A DNA stretch of 64,000 bases from positions 77,475,843-77,539,842 of the forward strand of contig CM076260.1 of assembly GCA_038380795.1 (NCBI GenBank). The letters run 5' to 3'. The DNA is from Pyrocephalus nanus. Lineage: Eukaryota > Chordata > Aves > Passeriformes > Tyrannidae. A model generated the notes under the pieces. It saw only the letters and a list, made by a program, of their open reading frames with translations, had not been told where the DNA came from and ran no database searches. The position numbers and the translations under genes are program-made. Within the stretch, counting starts at the first letter, position 1. Every line of letters begins with the position of its first letter. Positions 21,668 to 32,688 of the stretch are shown in pieces.

Positions 21668-24600
21668 TTAATGTTGCTTCAGTACATTCAAATAAATTAA
21701 GAACTCCCCTTTGCCCTTTTACTTTCATTTCCCTGTACCTTTGCGTACTTCATTTTCAAGCTGATATTGTGATCCAGAAGGACTGCACTATGTCAAGACT
21801 CTTGAATAAATTTTGTCACAGAAGCTTTGAAAGCTACAGAGAAACTAGTCTCAAAGTTAGATATTGGTTAAAGAAAGGCCCAGTAAATGAAGAGGCATTG
21901 CTGCTGCTGTGATTTTCTTTTAGTAGGGAATCTTGATTAATGATTCTCTATCAGCATGTCCTGATTAATGTGCTAGTCAATGGATTGTTACATCATTTTA
22001 TTTCCTCCTAAAGAGCGTCCTTGTAATGTTAGTGCAATAGGAATTGGGTTTAAATGAACTGCCGCAAGCAATTTCTTTATCTAAATGGAGAAAACATTTT
22101 CACTTTCTAAAGGCTTGAATTCATAAACTATTTCTACCGAGTAACTACATCTATGAGCTTTTTGCATAAAAAAAAGAAAAAAAATAGTAACTTTGCAAAG
22201 CTGCTTGGAATGAGAAGAGGCTCTATGGTAATGTTACTGTCGTGTTTTAATTCTATACTCTTTAACTTCAGCAGGCTCTTAAAAAAATGCTGGGTTTAAA
22301 GCTCCAGTAAACTTGCTTGAAAATAATTTCAATGACTTAATATTTAATTTTTAGCCTTTTTGCTATGCTGCTGTAAAAAAGCAATGACAGCCATTTTCTA
22401 CAAAAGACTAAGGGCTTGCCAGTTTTTTTTAGGGTAAGAAAAAACACACAAGTAAACACTAGTAAACTGATTATTTTTGTCATTAGAATAATAATCTATA
22501 TTTTTTCTTTTTAACAATTAATGACATAAGAATATACTAATTGCTTAAGATCTGTTTGCTGGTTTTTTATTTTATTTTTAATATTCTCCTGCCATGAGGA
22601 TAAAGTTTCCAGTGGATAACCAAGATATACTACTATCCAATCCATTATCAGTTTGATAGGAGAGAATTCTGGAAAGCTGGAAGTGTTTAAATGGTGTGTG
22701 ATCTAGGAGAGCTGTATCAGCGATGAATTACCTGTGGTGCCCAAGCAGGCTTCTCCTCTCAAAGTTAAACCTTGATGAGCTGCATGAAATTAGTGGAACT
22801 AACTCAGGGAGATATCATTTTGAAGGGAGAGGTGGGTTTATTTTAGACAATCTGTAATTGAGCTGACTTTACTAGTTTGTGTTCTTACACTGGTGTGCGA
22901 ACAGCACTGAAATACATGTCTAGGTGATCTGGCCAGCATCACTTGTGTGCTGGAGGCCAGGAAATGTCAGCAGCTGCATCCTCATCACTTCTCTTGGATT
23001 CCACTTGGGGGCAACAGGTGGGTTTTAGGGATTCACCTCAGAATTTTGCTTACATCAGCTTCTGCAGGTGCCAGGCAAATCTGCTGCCAGGTGTTCTTTC
23101 ACGTTTCTCAGGGTAGCTGGGCTTGCAGGAAGAGACACATGGCATCACTGCATGTGAAGGTGCTTCTCCTGCTTGCTTACATGTCTACAAACAGCCTGGT
23201 TTACAGGGTAGTCAATTACACAGTTTTAATTCTGGATAACTAAAACTAAATATATATATATATAAATATATAACTAAAAATTCTGGACCTAAAAATTACC
23301 TCGGATTAATCACCCAAAAATGTGTCTGAAAGTGGAACTCCGTTATTTTTTTTTTTTGCAAAAAACCTAAGTAGCTTCTGTTTGGTGGACATTAACTGTT
23401 GAAGTCAGGTGGTTCTTTCAATATCCCTGAGAAATCTGAGTTAAACTCCCAGGTTTCTCACAGAAATGGTTTAATAGGGATTTCTGGAGGAGAAAAAAAA
23501 AATGTTTCTTAAAGCAAACGGTAAATTTTTTTCTTTCTTTTTTTCATATTTAGCAGGCAAAGTTCCTTTCTGAATTCTTATTACTTCAAAGCTTTGGAGG
23601 TTTATATTATATAAAGGTAGATGTTGGAAATAGTTTTTTGTATGACCATAATTTTAAAATAAACAAGATGATACTGAGATATTTAATAACTATATGACCC
23701 CAACTGCGGCAGAGGAAAACAAGGCTTTGATAATCATAGTAATTAATAGTTAATAGAAATGGTTTTAAGAAGACGGAATTAATTTTTTTTCTAGTCATCT
23801 GAATACTTAAAATATTTAAGAGTATTTATAAGACCCAGGGACATACTGGCTATAAGGCCTTTGGGAGGGCTCCTCCCACTCCAGGTGGGACCATTGCCCA
23901 CTCAGATGAGGGCAGATGCGACTTCTGCTGGCTGCCTGTTCCCTCCACTCCTGATCCCTACTCATGCTGGGGGTTATTCTGTGACATGAATCCACCCTGG
24001 CACCTGGGAAGGGTATGAGGTTTCTGTGCACTTAAACCTCAAGAGTGTGAACATCTACCCACCTAGAGACACTGACAGCTATGTCAGCACTCCCCTTATT
24101 TACTGTCAGTTGTTGCCTCTTGTGCAATCAGCAGGTCATTGGTGAAACTGTTCACAAATATAAGCTGCTGAAATTTACCTTTACAATGAGGTGAGAATTA
24201 ATTTTTCATTTTATTTTTAATTATTTTCAACATGCCAATGTTATAATATAATGTACCCAATGGCAGAGAAGACTTGTATGGACATTTGCCCAAATTAAGT
24301 ATAATAATTTTAAGACTTATTTGAAAAGTACGTTCACAAAGCACAGTGTAGAAAACAGGTAAGAAGCACTGCAGTTTTGTGATTTCCAACTGATCAAATG
24401 CATCTATATCTCCTCTAACTTTGATTATTCATATGGCCAGCATCAGCAATAGCAAAGTTGTAGAAAATATAGAGTTTCTGATAAGCAATTATATTTCTCA
24501 GCTCAGGGAAACAAAATCTAGGCATTTGCAAAAACTAATCAAGTACTTGAGAAGGGGAGGAATGAGATTTATAAGTTTAATTCATGCTGTTAGAACAGAC

Positions 24601-25050
24601 ATCCACAGTTCAATTTTGCATTCATTGCTTTTAGATGAAGTCTATATTAAATCTGAGTAAATTTCTTCAGAAATTTAGCTAAGGCTTGGTGCTTTGTTTT
24701 CTTTTTTTTTTCTTTTATTGTTGTCTATAAAAGAACATAAATAGTTGGCAATTTTTTAGCTTGGATAGTACTATCTAATTGAGATCAGAACTGTTGCTAG
24801 AAAACTAAATCAGTGCAGATTTTTACAAGTACATCAGTCATAGTTTCTGATAGAATAACTACTGCTTGTAGAAAATGTTCACCTTTTCAGACTCTCTGGT
24901 TTCAGTGAAATGCTGTTTGATATTCTTCTTTTCCAGAAAATTAACAAAGTTGGAGTAAAGAAGCATAAAATTCTCAAAACTTTGAGTGTCTTTTGTGGAG
25001 TTGCTTTTGACAAAAGCATCTTTAATATCCTTCTCTGTTAAGTTTTTAAC
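21668..25050. other. Unique non-coding DNA, no gene seen
   Basis: Contains an (AT)n microsatellite (about 23249-23272), a T12 run near 23347, and a GC-richer patch at about 22930-23200 spanned by a 98-codon plus-strand frame of no known family. Another GC-richer patch at about 23830-24030 has few CpGs and no recognisable content. Confidence 0.65.
23249..23272. repeat. (AT)n microsatellite
   Basis: Alternating A and T with one AAA interruption, flanked on both sides by AACTAAAA words. Confidence 0.9.
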
Positions 25051-25288
25051 CTGTGGGGAGGTCTCCCTTCAGTGTTCTCCAGGCTGAACAGTCCAAGTGA
25101 CCTCAGCCACTCCTCATAGGGCTTCCCCTCAAGGTCCTTTACCACCTTTGTTGCCCTCCTTTGGACACTCTTTAAGAGCTTAATGTATTTTTTATATTGT
25201 GGTGCCCAAAACTGCACACAGTATTCAAGGTTAGGCTGCCCCAGTGCAGAGCAGAGCAGGACAATCCCCTCCCTTGACCAGTTGGCTT
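25051..25288 (-). mobile_element. CR1 LINE fragment lacking its 3' end
   Basis: In reverse complement this is the ORF2/3' UTR junction of a CR1. On the plus strand the blocks are CTGTGGGGAGGTCTCCCTTC, CTCCAGGCTGAACAG, CTCAGCCACTCCTCATAGGG, TTGCCCTCCTTTGGACACTC, GGTGCCCAAAACTGCACACAGTA, CAGTGCAGAGCAGAGCAGGA and CTCCCTTGACCAG. The 3' terminal part that CR1 copies normally keep is missing, so a deletion followed insertion, or the end has decayed. No open frame of note remains. Confidence 0.93.
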
Positions 25289-28200
25289 AGTGAGACATAA
25301 TATTCATCATTCTAAGAATTAATATATGCTGTTGTATCTTAATTCAATTTCCTATATGTCATTAACTGTTGATTTTTAGGTGTGATGTGTGTGTATATAT
25401 ACAAATGTGAACATACATAAAAAAGATAAAATTAAAATTTAAATTAAACAGGGACACTTTAAAAAATAAGTTTTTTGGGCAGAGAAAAGAGGAAAGGAGC
25501 AAACTTAGAAAGTAATCTCTTTCATTTAAAATAGAATTTAAATTTTTTTTTCATTGCATGCTTTATGTGAATTCTGAATCCACTACTGTGCATCTCCTAT
25601 TACTCAGAACCTTAAAATAAAGACAGGATTTAGCTGGCTTTTCTAAGTTGGCAATGGGGAGAGGCAGACAACTTCAGAAGGAGGTTCCTCTCTTACATCC
25701 TTCTTAGATACTTATCACAGATAGGGATATATTACCCTCTAGAATTGTCTGCGCATGCTGCATTTTTATTTCCTGTTTCAAAAACAGGCCAAGATAAGCT
25801 CAAAGAATTCAGTGCTTCCTATGGTTCATTTTATTTTGTTAGAGCTGCAGCAATTGCATCTCTAGAGTGACCACACTTGTTCAAATGGATTGTACATTTT
25901 AAGTACACAAAAGCTGTCTCTCAAGATGATAGAAACTCAATGGTTTGATATTTACAAAAATAACATACTTTATATGTTGCATACTACTTGATGCCTTTTT
26001 TATATATAAACAGAATGTTAAATTTATGAAAACTGGGAGTTTATTTGCAAAATAAATAAAACTGGGAGAAGTAAAATATTTTTGAATATTTTTTTACTTT
26101 TTCTACTTGTTACTGGAAGAGAGAACTTTGTAAGAGTAATACCCATTTAAGTACTTTGTGCAATGGAATTTCTCTTATAATGAATCTTGTGTCACCTCTC
26201 TTCTAGACAGTCTTTGCCTTACTATGTTATTGGGGGTTTTTTTAATATTTTTTTCTGTTTTGGACAAGCTTGTGCTGCTTGTTGTCTTTCATGTTGCTTA
26301 TACTAACTGAACTAATAAAAATCTTTGTCTCTGTTAGATTCTTTTGCCTTACACAGGATCAACTATAAGAGTACAGCAGTGCTTCAGTGTAGCATTAAAC
26401 TACTGTCTTGTCTATGGTTTACTCACTACAGTAGCTTTTAACCAAATAACCTTTGAATTCTAATGTCTTTGCCATGTCCTCTCTTTGGGAAGAGCTTTAC
26501 TAGTTTAACATGTTTACTCATCTGTAGTAGACAGTCTTCATTTCCTCTCCAAAGTGAAATGGATGTTTTGGTGCTTAGTTAAATAGTGTTTCGCCACAGC
26601 AATGTGGGCATTTTAGTGGTGCGGAAATTATTTCCCATTGGAGAAATATAGAGCTCTATTCAGGACTTAATGCTTACAGTCCAAGTTTCATCTTCAACCA
26701 ATTGAAGTTAATAGCTTGGCTGCATTATACAAGACTTTCTTCTAGAGACCTAACTATTCAATGCCATGCTTTAAGGCTGAAACATTTTGACTAAGAGATA
26801 ACAGCAAAGTTTCCGCCATTTGTAATAATAAAACAAACTGTGTCATTTGGAGTTATCCTGAGCAGATTTCAGCTTGTATTACATCTTGCATTATAAACTT
26901 TTTACTCCATTTCAATTATATAGTCTGCTGTTCTCTAGTTCTTCCTCTAAGCTATTTTGTTGCTTGGCTCTGTTGAACAGCTGCTGTTCCCTCCAGGTGG
27001 TTTTGCTTCAAAAGCCTGGAAGAAAATTATTCCACTTAGAAGTAAGTAACAGCACAGTAATATAGAAGAGATTTTAAAATATTTCCTGGTCTACCTTTTC
27101 ATGCCTGAAATATTGCTAATATTTTGTCTTTGCAGTATTAGAAAGAGAGCATTTTTTTATGTTAGGAAAATCATTTTATTGCTTGATAGGCTGTCTGGCT
27201 ACACTGCTACCAAAGACTGGCTGAAGGCTTTTGAGAATAGAGGATTTGTGGGTGTGATTATACTCTGGAGAGAGGAAGTGAAGGATCTGCCTCAAAGTGA
27301 TAAATCCTGTGAGAACTGAGGCATCAAACTTTCCAGCAAGAATCTTAAGCAACATTTTGGCATCTACGGAAGGTGATGGCAATGAGTCTGAAAAACTCTG
27401 ATTAAATGAATTCAGGTATTGGTGTTAGAAAATCAGGTCTCTCAAGAATAGTGTTAGTTACTATGGAAAGTTGTTCTTGCCGAAAGAGGTTTGGAAGTAA
27501 TTTAAATTGTAGTGCAACTCAACTTTATGTTAACTCCAAGCAAGGTCATAAAATAATCATGTAAATTGTGAGTCAGCTATGGAGCAGAAATACTCATAGA
27601 TTTCTTTTGTTTGGAAAATTTATATACTAGAGCTGATTCAGGCACAAGTTCACCATAATTGTTAAAGTTCTAATACAAATTTTTAAAACCAGAAGAACTA
27701 GAGCCTAAATGAGGAGAAATGATTCACAATAGATTTTTTTTTTTTAATTTGAAGCTTTCCAGCTCCCCATCCTGTATACAGTAAGAATAAATCATTAAAC
27801 AGAAACCTTATGGTGTATGTAGAGGATACGGTTTAAATCTCTGGAAGTCTATTAACATTGTGAATAAGCGAGACAGGGTATTCTTAAAAACAAAAGAGGT
27901 TTTCTCACAAAATAGAGAACTTCTTGTCTGTTATATTTGGGTGCAGTCTAGTTGGGCAAGACAGACAGATAACTTTTGTCTGTTTTTAAAAGGATGTGGC
28001 TTTGGGAAGGGGTGATTTAGGGTGGACAGGGTGACTCCACATGGGGTGATGTCATCCAGTGCTCCCAGTCTTTTGTGGGTGACACAGATGAAAGCAAGGA
28101 GCCTGTAACTGCAATGCTATCCACAGGAGAGCTGCATGTATCCTCTGCCATTATATATGTCTATAATTCTGAGCAGTTTATAAGATAAGGGCTAATTCAT

Positions 28201-29863
28201 CTGTTCACAAAGAGTCATTGTTATTTCAGAGGATAAATAATGCTGTCATATTATCATCACCTCACTGAGTATTATGAGACTGCTAACATTGACTTCCCCT
28301 CCTATTTGATTAAAGAAAGCTATAAACCTTGCCTGTTAACTGTGTTTTATGCAGTTGCTTTTATACCACATTTCTGTAAGCCATATCATTGTTGACAGAG
28401 TTTTTGATTATGTTTGATTTTATTTTTGCTCCTAGTGTTTTTTGCATTTTGGCTTTTCCTCTGTTTTTCTCTCCCTTTACTTAAATTGGTCATGTAGGAG
28501 AAGAAAGTCAAAGGAAGATACCAGTATTCATTGCGAATAAATTTGTCATTGTCTGGTTATTCTGCTGCAAAGAATGCTTTAGTTCAAAGGTGTGTGATAA
28601 AACACACTCAGAAAGTTGCCTCTGCTCAGTCTGGACTAAATTATTTGGAATAATTGGACATTTTTCAGACTTGAAGAACTATAAAGCTATAATATTTTTT
28701 TTAAATTCTCTAATCACGTCATACAACATAATGTTTCATTTTCCTGATGTAATGGGTGAAAAATCAACTAAGTGGAGAAATGTTTCTGTGATGGCATGAT
28801 TGGCTATCCCAGCCAGGAACAGCACTGTATCACCAGATTTGAGAAGGGGTTATTCCACACTGATGCTGAATGTGTTCCACCTTTCCCTCTTTCCCTGTGT
28901 CTGAGCCCCAGGCAGCACAGAGGTCACTATCTTTCAGGAATATTTTGCCCATCTCTATTCATTCTTAGGAACTATGAGTTTCCAGGAAATTTTTTGAAAA
29001 CTGAGTTTCTTTATGTTTCCCAAACTCATGTTAACTTTTTCCAGCATCCCACACATGTGAATGTGTTTTTCCCATCCAGTAACTAAGTCCATGCTGCTTT
29101 TGCAATAAATTAATTGTAAAACTATGTTGTTTATTTCCAGAGGGGAGTTTTGTGTCATGTCAATTAAAAAATAACCCATATCCTTTCCCTCCCATTTAAT
29201 ATGGGTATGGATTCCAGTGTAAGCAACCCATTGTCCATGACTGGCTGTAATAGTCTGAATCTTCATGTACTACCCAGCTTCCATGAGGATTTGTACTAAG
29301 CATAAGAAGTAAGAACTTCAAAATGCCTCTGTTGTGGCAAAAGAATTTTGCTTCCAAACATATGAGCATCTATCTGTTGGCTGTAACCCACTGGATTTCT
29401 GCAGAGATCTAGAGATCATATTCTCCCTGAGTGAGATCGTGGTTGCTGTGCCCTGGCACAAGCTCGATAGAAAAAAGCCTGTCAAGGGTCTTGAGGTGCA
29501 GGAAAATGGAAGGAGCAGGCATTCAGGGAAACAAAGGACAAAGATAAAACTAGGCTAGCTATTGTGAAACTGTGGCTGCCCAACAGTAACTGACACTGAG
29601 GTTTCAAAGGGAAGCCTCATGGCATTTTATGACTTCAGGACTGTTCAGACACGAATAATGCAATTAAGAAAATTATTTACAAGTTAGAGAAACAGACTTT
29701 TCCAGGAGGTTACTTCACTTCTGCAATATCCACGGAAAATCTGTCAGAGCTCTTCTGTAGTCTCCTAAAGTTTGGTAGTTCCCTAAACTCTGGGGAAAAC
29801 AAGGATCTCATGGTCTACTGTGATAAGTGATAAACTACCATTATGTCTGTGTTTTCTTTGCAG
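25289..29863. other. Unique non-coding DNA, no gene seen
   Basis: 4.5 kb of AT-rich DNA without recognisable transposons. Frames reach 104 codons (28772-29086, plus) and 103 codons (28955-29266, minus); they overlap each other on opposite strands, which argues against coding. Confidence 0.7.
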
Positions 29864-29932
29864 TTGTGGGGGTTGTCCTCTACTAATGGAGTATATGGAT
29901 ACATTAAAATTCATAATCTGGGAAAAGAATAG
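29864..29932 (+). other. Exon-like 69-bp segment, one frame open
   Basis: The upstream side reads TCTGTGTTTTCTTTGCAG, a strong acceptor ending at 29863. The downstream side reads AATAG|GTGAGG with GT at 29933-29934. One of three frames (second base as phase start) is open through the donor for 22 codons and contains two Cys near its start and Trp-Glu-Lys near its end. The frame starting at the first base ends in a stop immediately before the donor. No protein family is recognised. It may be a cryptic or lncRNA exon, or coincidence. Confidence 0.18.
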
Positions 29933-31520
29933 GTGAGGTTAATTTTAGATGTCTAATGATGTCTAGTGACACAGTGGGAAAAGACCTGCGTGCCAGTTTA
30001 GTAGCTGGTTTGTCTGCTCTTGCACATACTGGAGATATAAAGTTATAAAGAAAATAGAGCAGAAATCAGGAATAATGGAGGTGGGAGGAGTGCTCCTTTG
30101 GAAATCTCTTCCTTAGAAAGTAGGTCAAGCAGCTCCTGTCACTGTGATGTTTTGTTTATGAGAGAAAGGACAAAATGAAAATAATTTACTAGCAATGCTT
30201 GAGAACTGTCACCATCTACTTCTTGATGGAGCACAGATGGCAGTAAGTGGTGTGTCTGAGTACAAGTTAAATTATCAGTATTAATTAGCTGTCTGAGCTC
30301 TCAATTGTTTTTCCTCTGTGAGTCTTTTCTAGACACATCTTGTGGGTCATAGAAAACATAATCAAAGCAGTTTACTGTATGTGTATTTACTTATCTCTGT
30401 TTTATGTCTCCTTGTTCAAATGTGAAAACTTCTCTGATTAACTCTTCTTGATTAATCTAGCATAGAGTGGAGGTGGTTTTCTCAATGCTTTTTGTGCTCC
30501 AGCATGGAGATTTTATCACTGACTTTAATTTGAAAAGGAAAAGTAAAAATATGTGGACTAATATCAATTGTTACAGAAGTGATTTTCAGGACTTTAAACA
30601 GGAGAAAGTGGCAGTGAATCAAACTTACAAAATAAATAAATTCATCAAATTGAGATCAAGTGAAATGCATTGATATTTTTGAATTATTCAGTGATTCAGC
30701 TTTTTCTTCAGTAAAAGTCTGTAAATATGTTTCTTATAATTTGGTTTTCGAACAGTGTCTAATCAGATCGAGGTTAATGATCTTATTAAGTCAGGTCAGG
30801 ACAGCAGTTACTAACCTTAGTAAGGTGTTTTGGACTGTCTTGGTCTGTAGAAAATCAGTTTGGAAGTAACCTTTATTTGCAGAAATGAACTCTTCTCAGA
30901 TTGCTTGCAGAAGGAATTACAGCAATGTGTGGTGGAAAGTACAATACAACCATCTAGCACTTCCTTGTGTCCACATGTGCTGAAATCTCTTCCTGTCCCA
31001 GCACTGGCAAAATGAAAGCTATTGGTTTCACCATGGCTCAGCTGTGGTACTGACATGGTAGTTTTCTTTCTGTAGCCCACCATCTCCTTGCTTTTCTTCA
31101 GGCGTTGGGACCAGCTCTCTGCTGGTGTGCCTGCCCAAAATCTGATCCCTCACTGCCACGGCAGGTACAGCTGTGTCACATAGCAGGATGGAAAGCCAGT
31201 CCTGAGCTCACAGTGCCAGCGTAGCTTAATGCAGTGCTACAACAAAAGAGTTTAAATGGTGCCTTGAAGGCATGAGTTGTAACCTGACTTTCTGCAGGAG
31301 TGCATGGGCTGTGTCTTCCAGGCACTGGCAGGTGAAGTTTTGAAGGAATGCTGTCCAGACTCAGCACTCCTCTCCAGTGCAGCTCCTGTCCCTCTGTTTG
31401 GCAGTAACACCTGCTTGTTTTTGTCCCTCGCTCCTGAGCTCATTCAGTGGTAACAGCTGAGTAGTTACTCCAGTAACTCCATTTATTAAGGTTTCTGGTG
31501 CTGATTTAGGGTAGGTTTGC
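29933..31520. other. Non-coding DNA with a GC-richer patch
   Basis: About 31080-31450 is GC-richer (CTG/CAG-rich) and carries overlapping short frames on the minus strand (up to 88 codons starting in 30817-31083). No domain or repeat family is recognisable. Confidence 0.6.
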
Positions 31521-31680
31521 GGGGTTTTTTTTGGTGGTTTTTTTTTTTTTTTTTTTTTTTTTTGTTTTGTTTTTGTTTTGTTTTGTTTGTTTGTGTTTTT
31601 GGGTTTTTGTTTTGTTTGTTTGTTTTTGTTTGGGGGTTTTTTGTTTTTGTTTTTTTTTTGTTTTGTTTTGTTTTTTTTCC
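31521..31680. repeat. 160-bp G/T-only low-complexity tract
   Basis: The plus strand contains almost only G and T: G4T8, T-runs of more than 20, then GTTTTGTTTTTG and GTTTGTTTG words and a second G5 block. It is the longest tract of this class in the window. It keeps long frames open on both strands (31517-31723 plus, 31486-31686 minus), which are Phe/Val/Cys or Lys/Gln/Asn polymers and not genes. Confidence 0.95.
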
Positions 31681-32524
31681 TTCCATTATGAGAGCCTCAT
31701 TAAATAAAAGAGTAATTTTATAAACTATTTATAAAAGTAGTTTAGGAATCAGAAGGAAAACTCTTAATCATTAGGGCAGTGGGACTATGCAGCAACCTCT
31801 GAAATAAAAATAATCAATATATTAAATGAATCATATGACCCTTTGCTGTTGAGCACCTCGGTATCTGAAGGTCACCTTGCTAAATATGTATGTATACCAT
31901 GGGTGGTTCCCCGGTGGCTTTTAGAAGCGTACCTGCTTCAGTAATTTATCAAAGACAAGTGCGATATGGTGTCATAGCAATGTAACAGGACTGATGCGTT
32001 AGCAGCCAAGTCAAATCATGTCTGGAGAACATCATTGTTTATCCATATGGGATCCCCCTTAAAACAAAAAAATACAAAACTTCCCAGCTGCAATTCTTCT
32101 ATAGAGCAGCCACTGGCATCAGGAAAAGCAGAACAGATAGCATGCTACCTCAGTAAACTGAGTCTTTTTCTACAGGCTGTCGGGGGTCAGTAATCTAATC
32201 TGTTGTGTTGATGAGAACTGATAGAGTTAAGCACTTGGCAGGGTAGTGCCAAGAAGGAAGTTATAAACAGAGGTCTTGCAGCACTGAGGATGTGTATTGA
32301 AATCATCCTTCTGAACAGTGTGCATCGTAGCTGCCAGAGTGAAAGAAACGGCTGGCAATATTTCATCTCCTGAAAGGTACATTCCAAGAGTCTTGGCACC
32401 AAAAAAAATGAACAGATATAGATGTTAAAAAGGAAGATGCTAAAATATATTAAATAAATGCTTTTTATTACAGCTTTGAAGTATCTGATAAAGAACATTT
32501 ACCAAAAGAGTTGTTAGGTATTGC
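31681..32524. other. Unique non-coding DNA, no gene seen
   Basis: A 103-codon minus-strand frame (32187-32498) has a hydrophobic N-terminal half but no recognisable family or start context. Confidence 0.65.
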
Positions 32525-32688
32525 AACAGGATGCCAAGGGAAGTGATAGAGTCACCAACTCTGGAGGTACTTAGAAGACATGTCTTTGTGGCATTTTGGG
32601 TCCTAGTTTAGTGATGAACTTGTCAGTGCTGGGTTATTAATTAGACTTCATGATCAAAGATGTCTTTCCCAAACTAAGCAATTCTTTA
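32525..32688 (+). mobile_element. Old CR1 LINE 3' fragment
   Basis: Blocks in CR1 order: AACAGGATGCCAAGGGAAGT, GATAGAGTCACCAACTCTGG, AGGTACTTAGAAGACATGT, TTTAGTGATGAACTTGTCAG, TGCTGGGTTATTAATTAGAC and TTCATGATCAAAGATGTCTT, then a decayed terminal AACTAAGCAATTCTTTAG in place of CCTAAATGATTCTATG. It is the same 3' class as 56582-56956 but clearly more diverged, so an older insertion. No coding part remains. Confidence 0.85.

Noticed and set aside
31486..31723. Lys/Gln/Asn-rich (minus) and Phe/Val-rich (plus) frames
   Set aside because: They are translations of the 160-bp G/T tract and not proteins.
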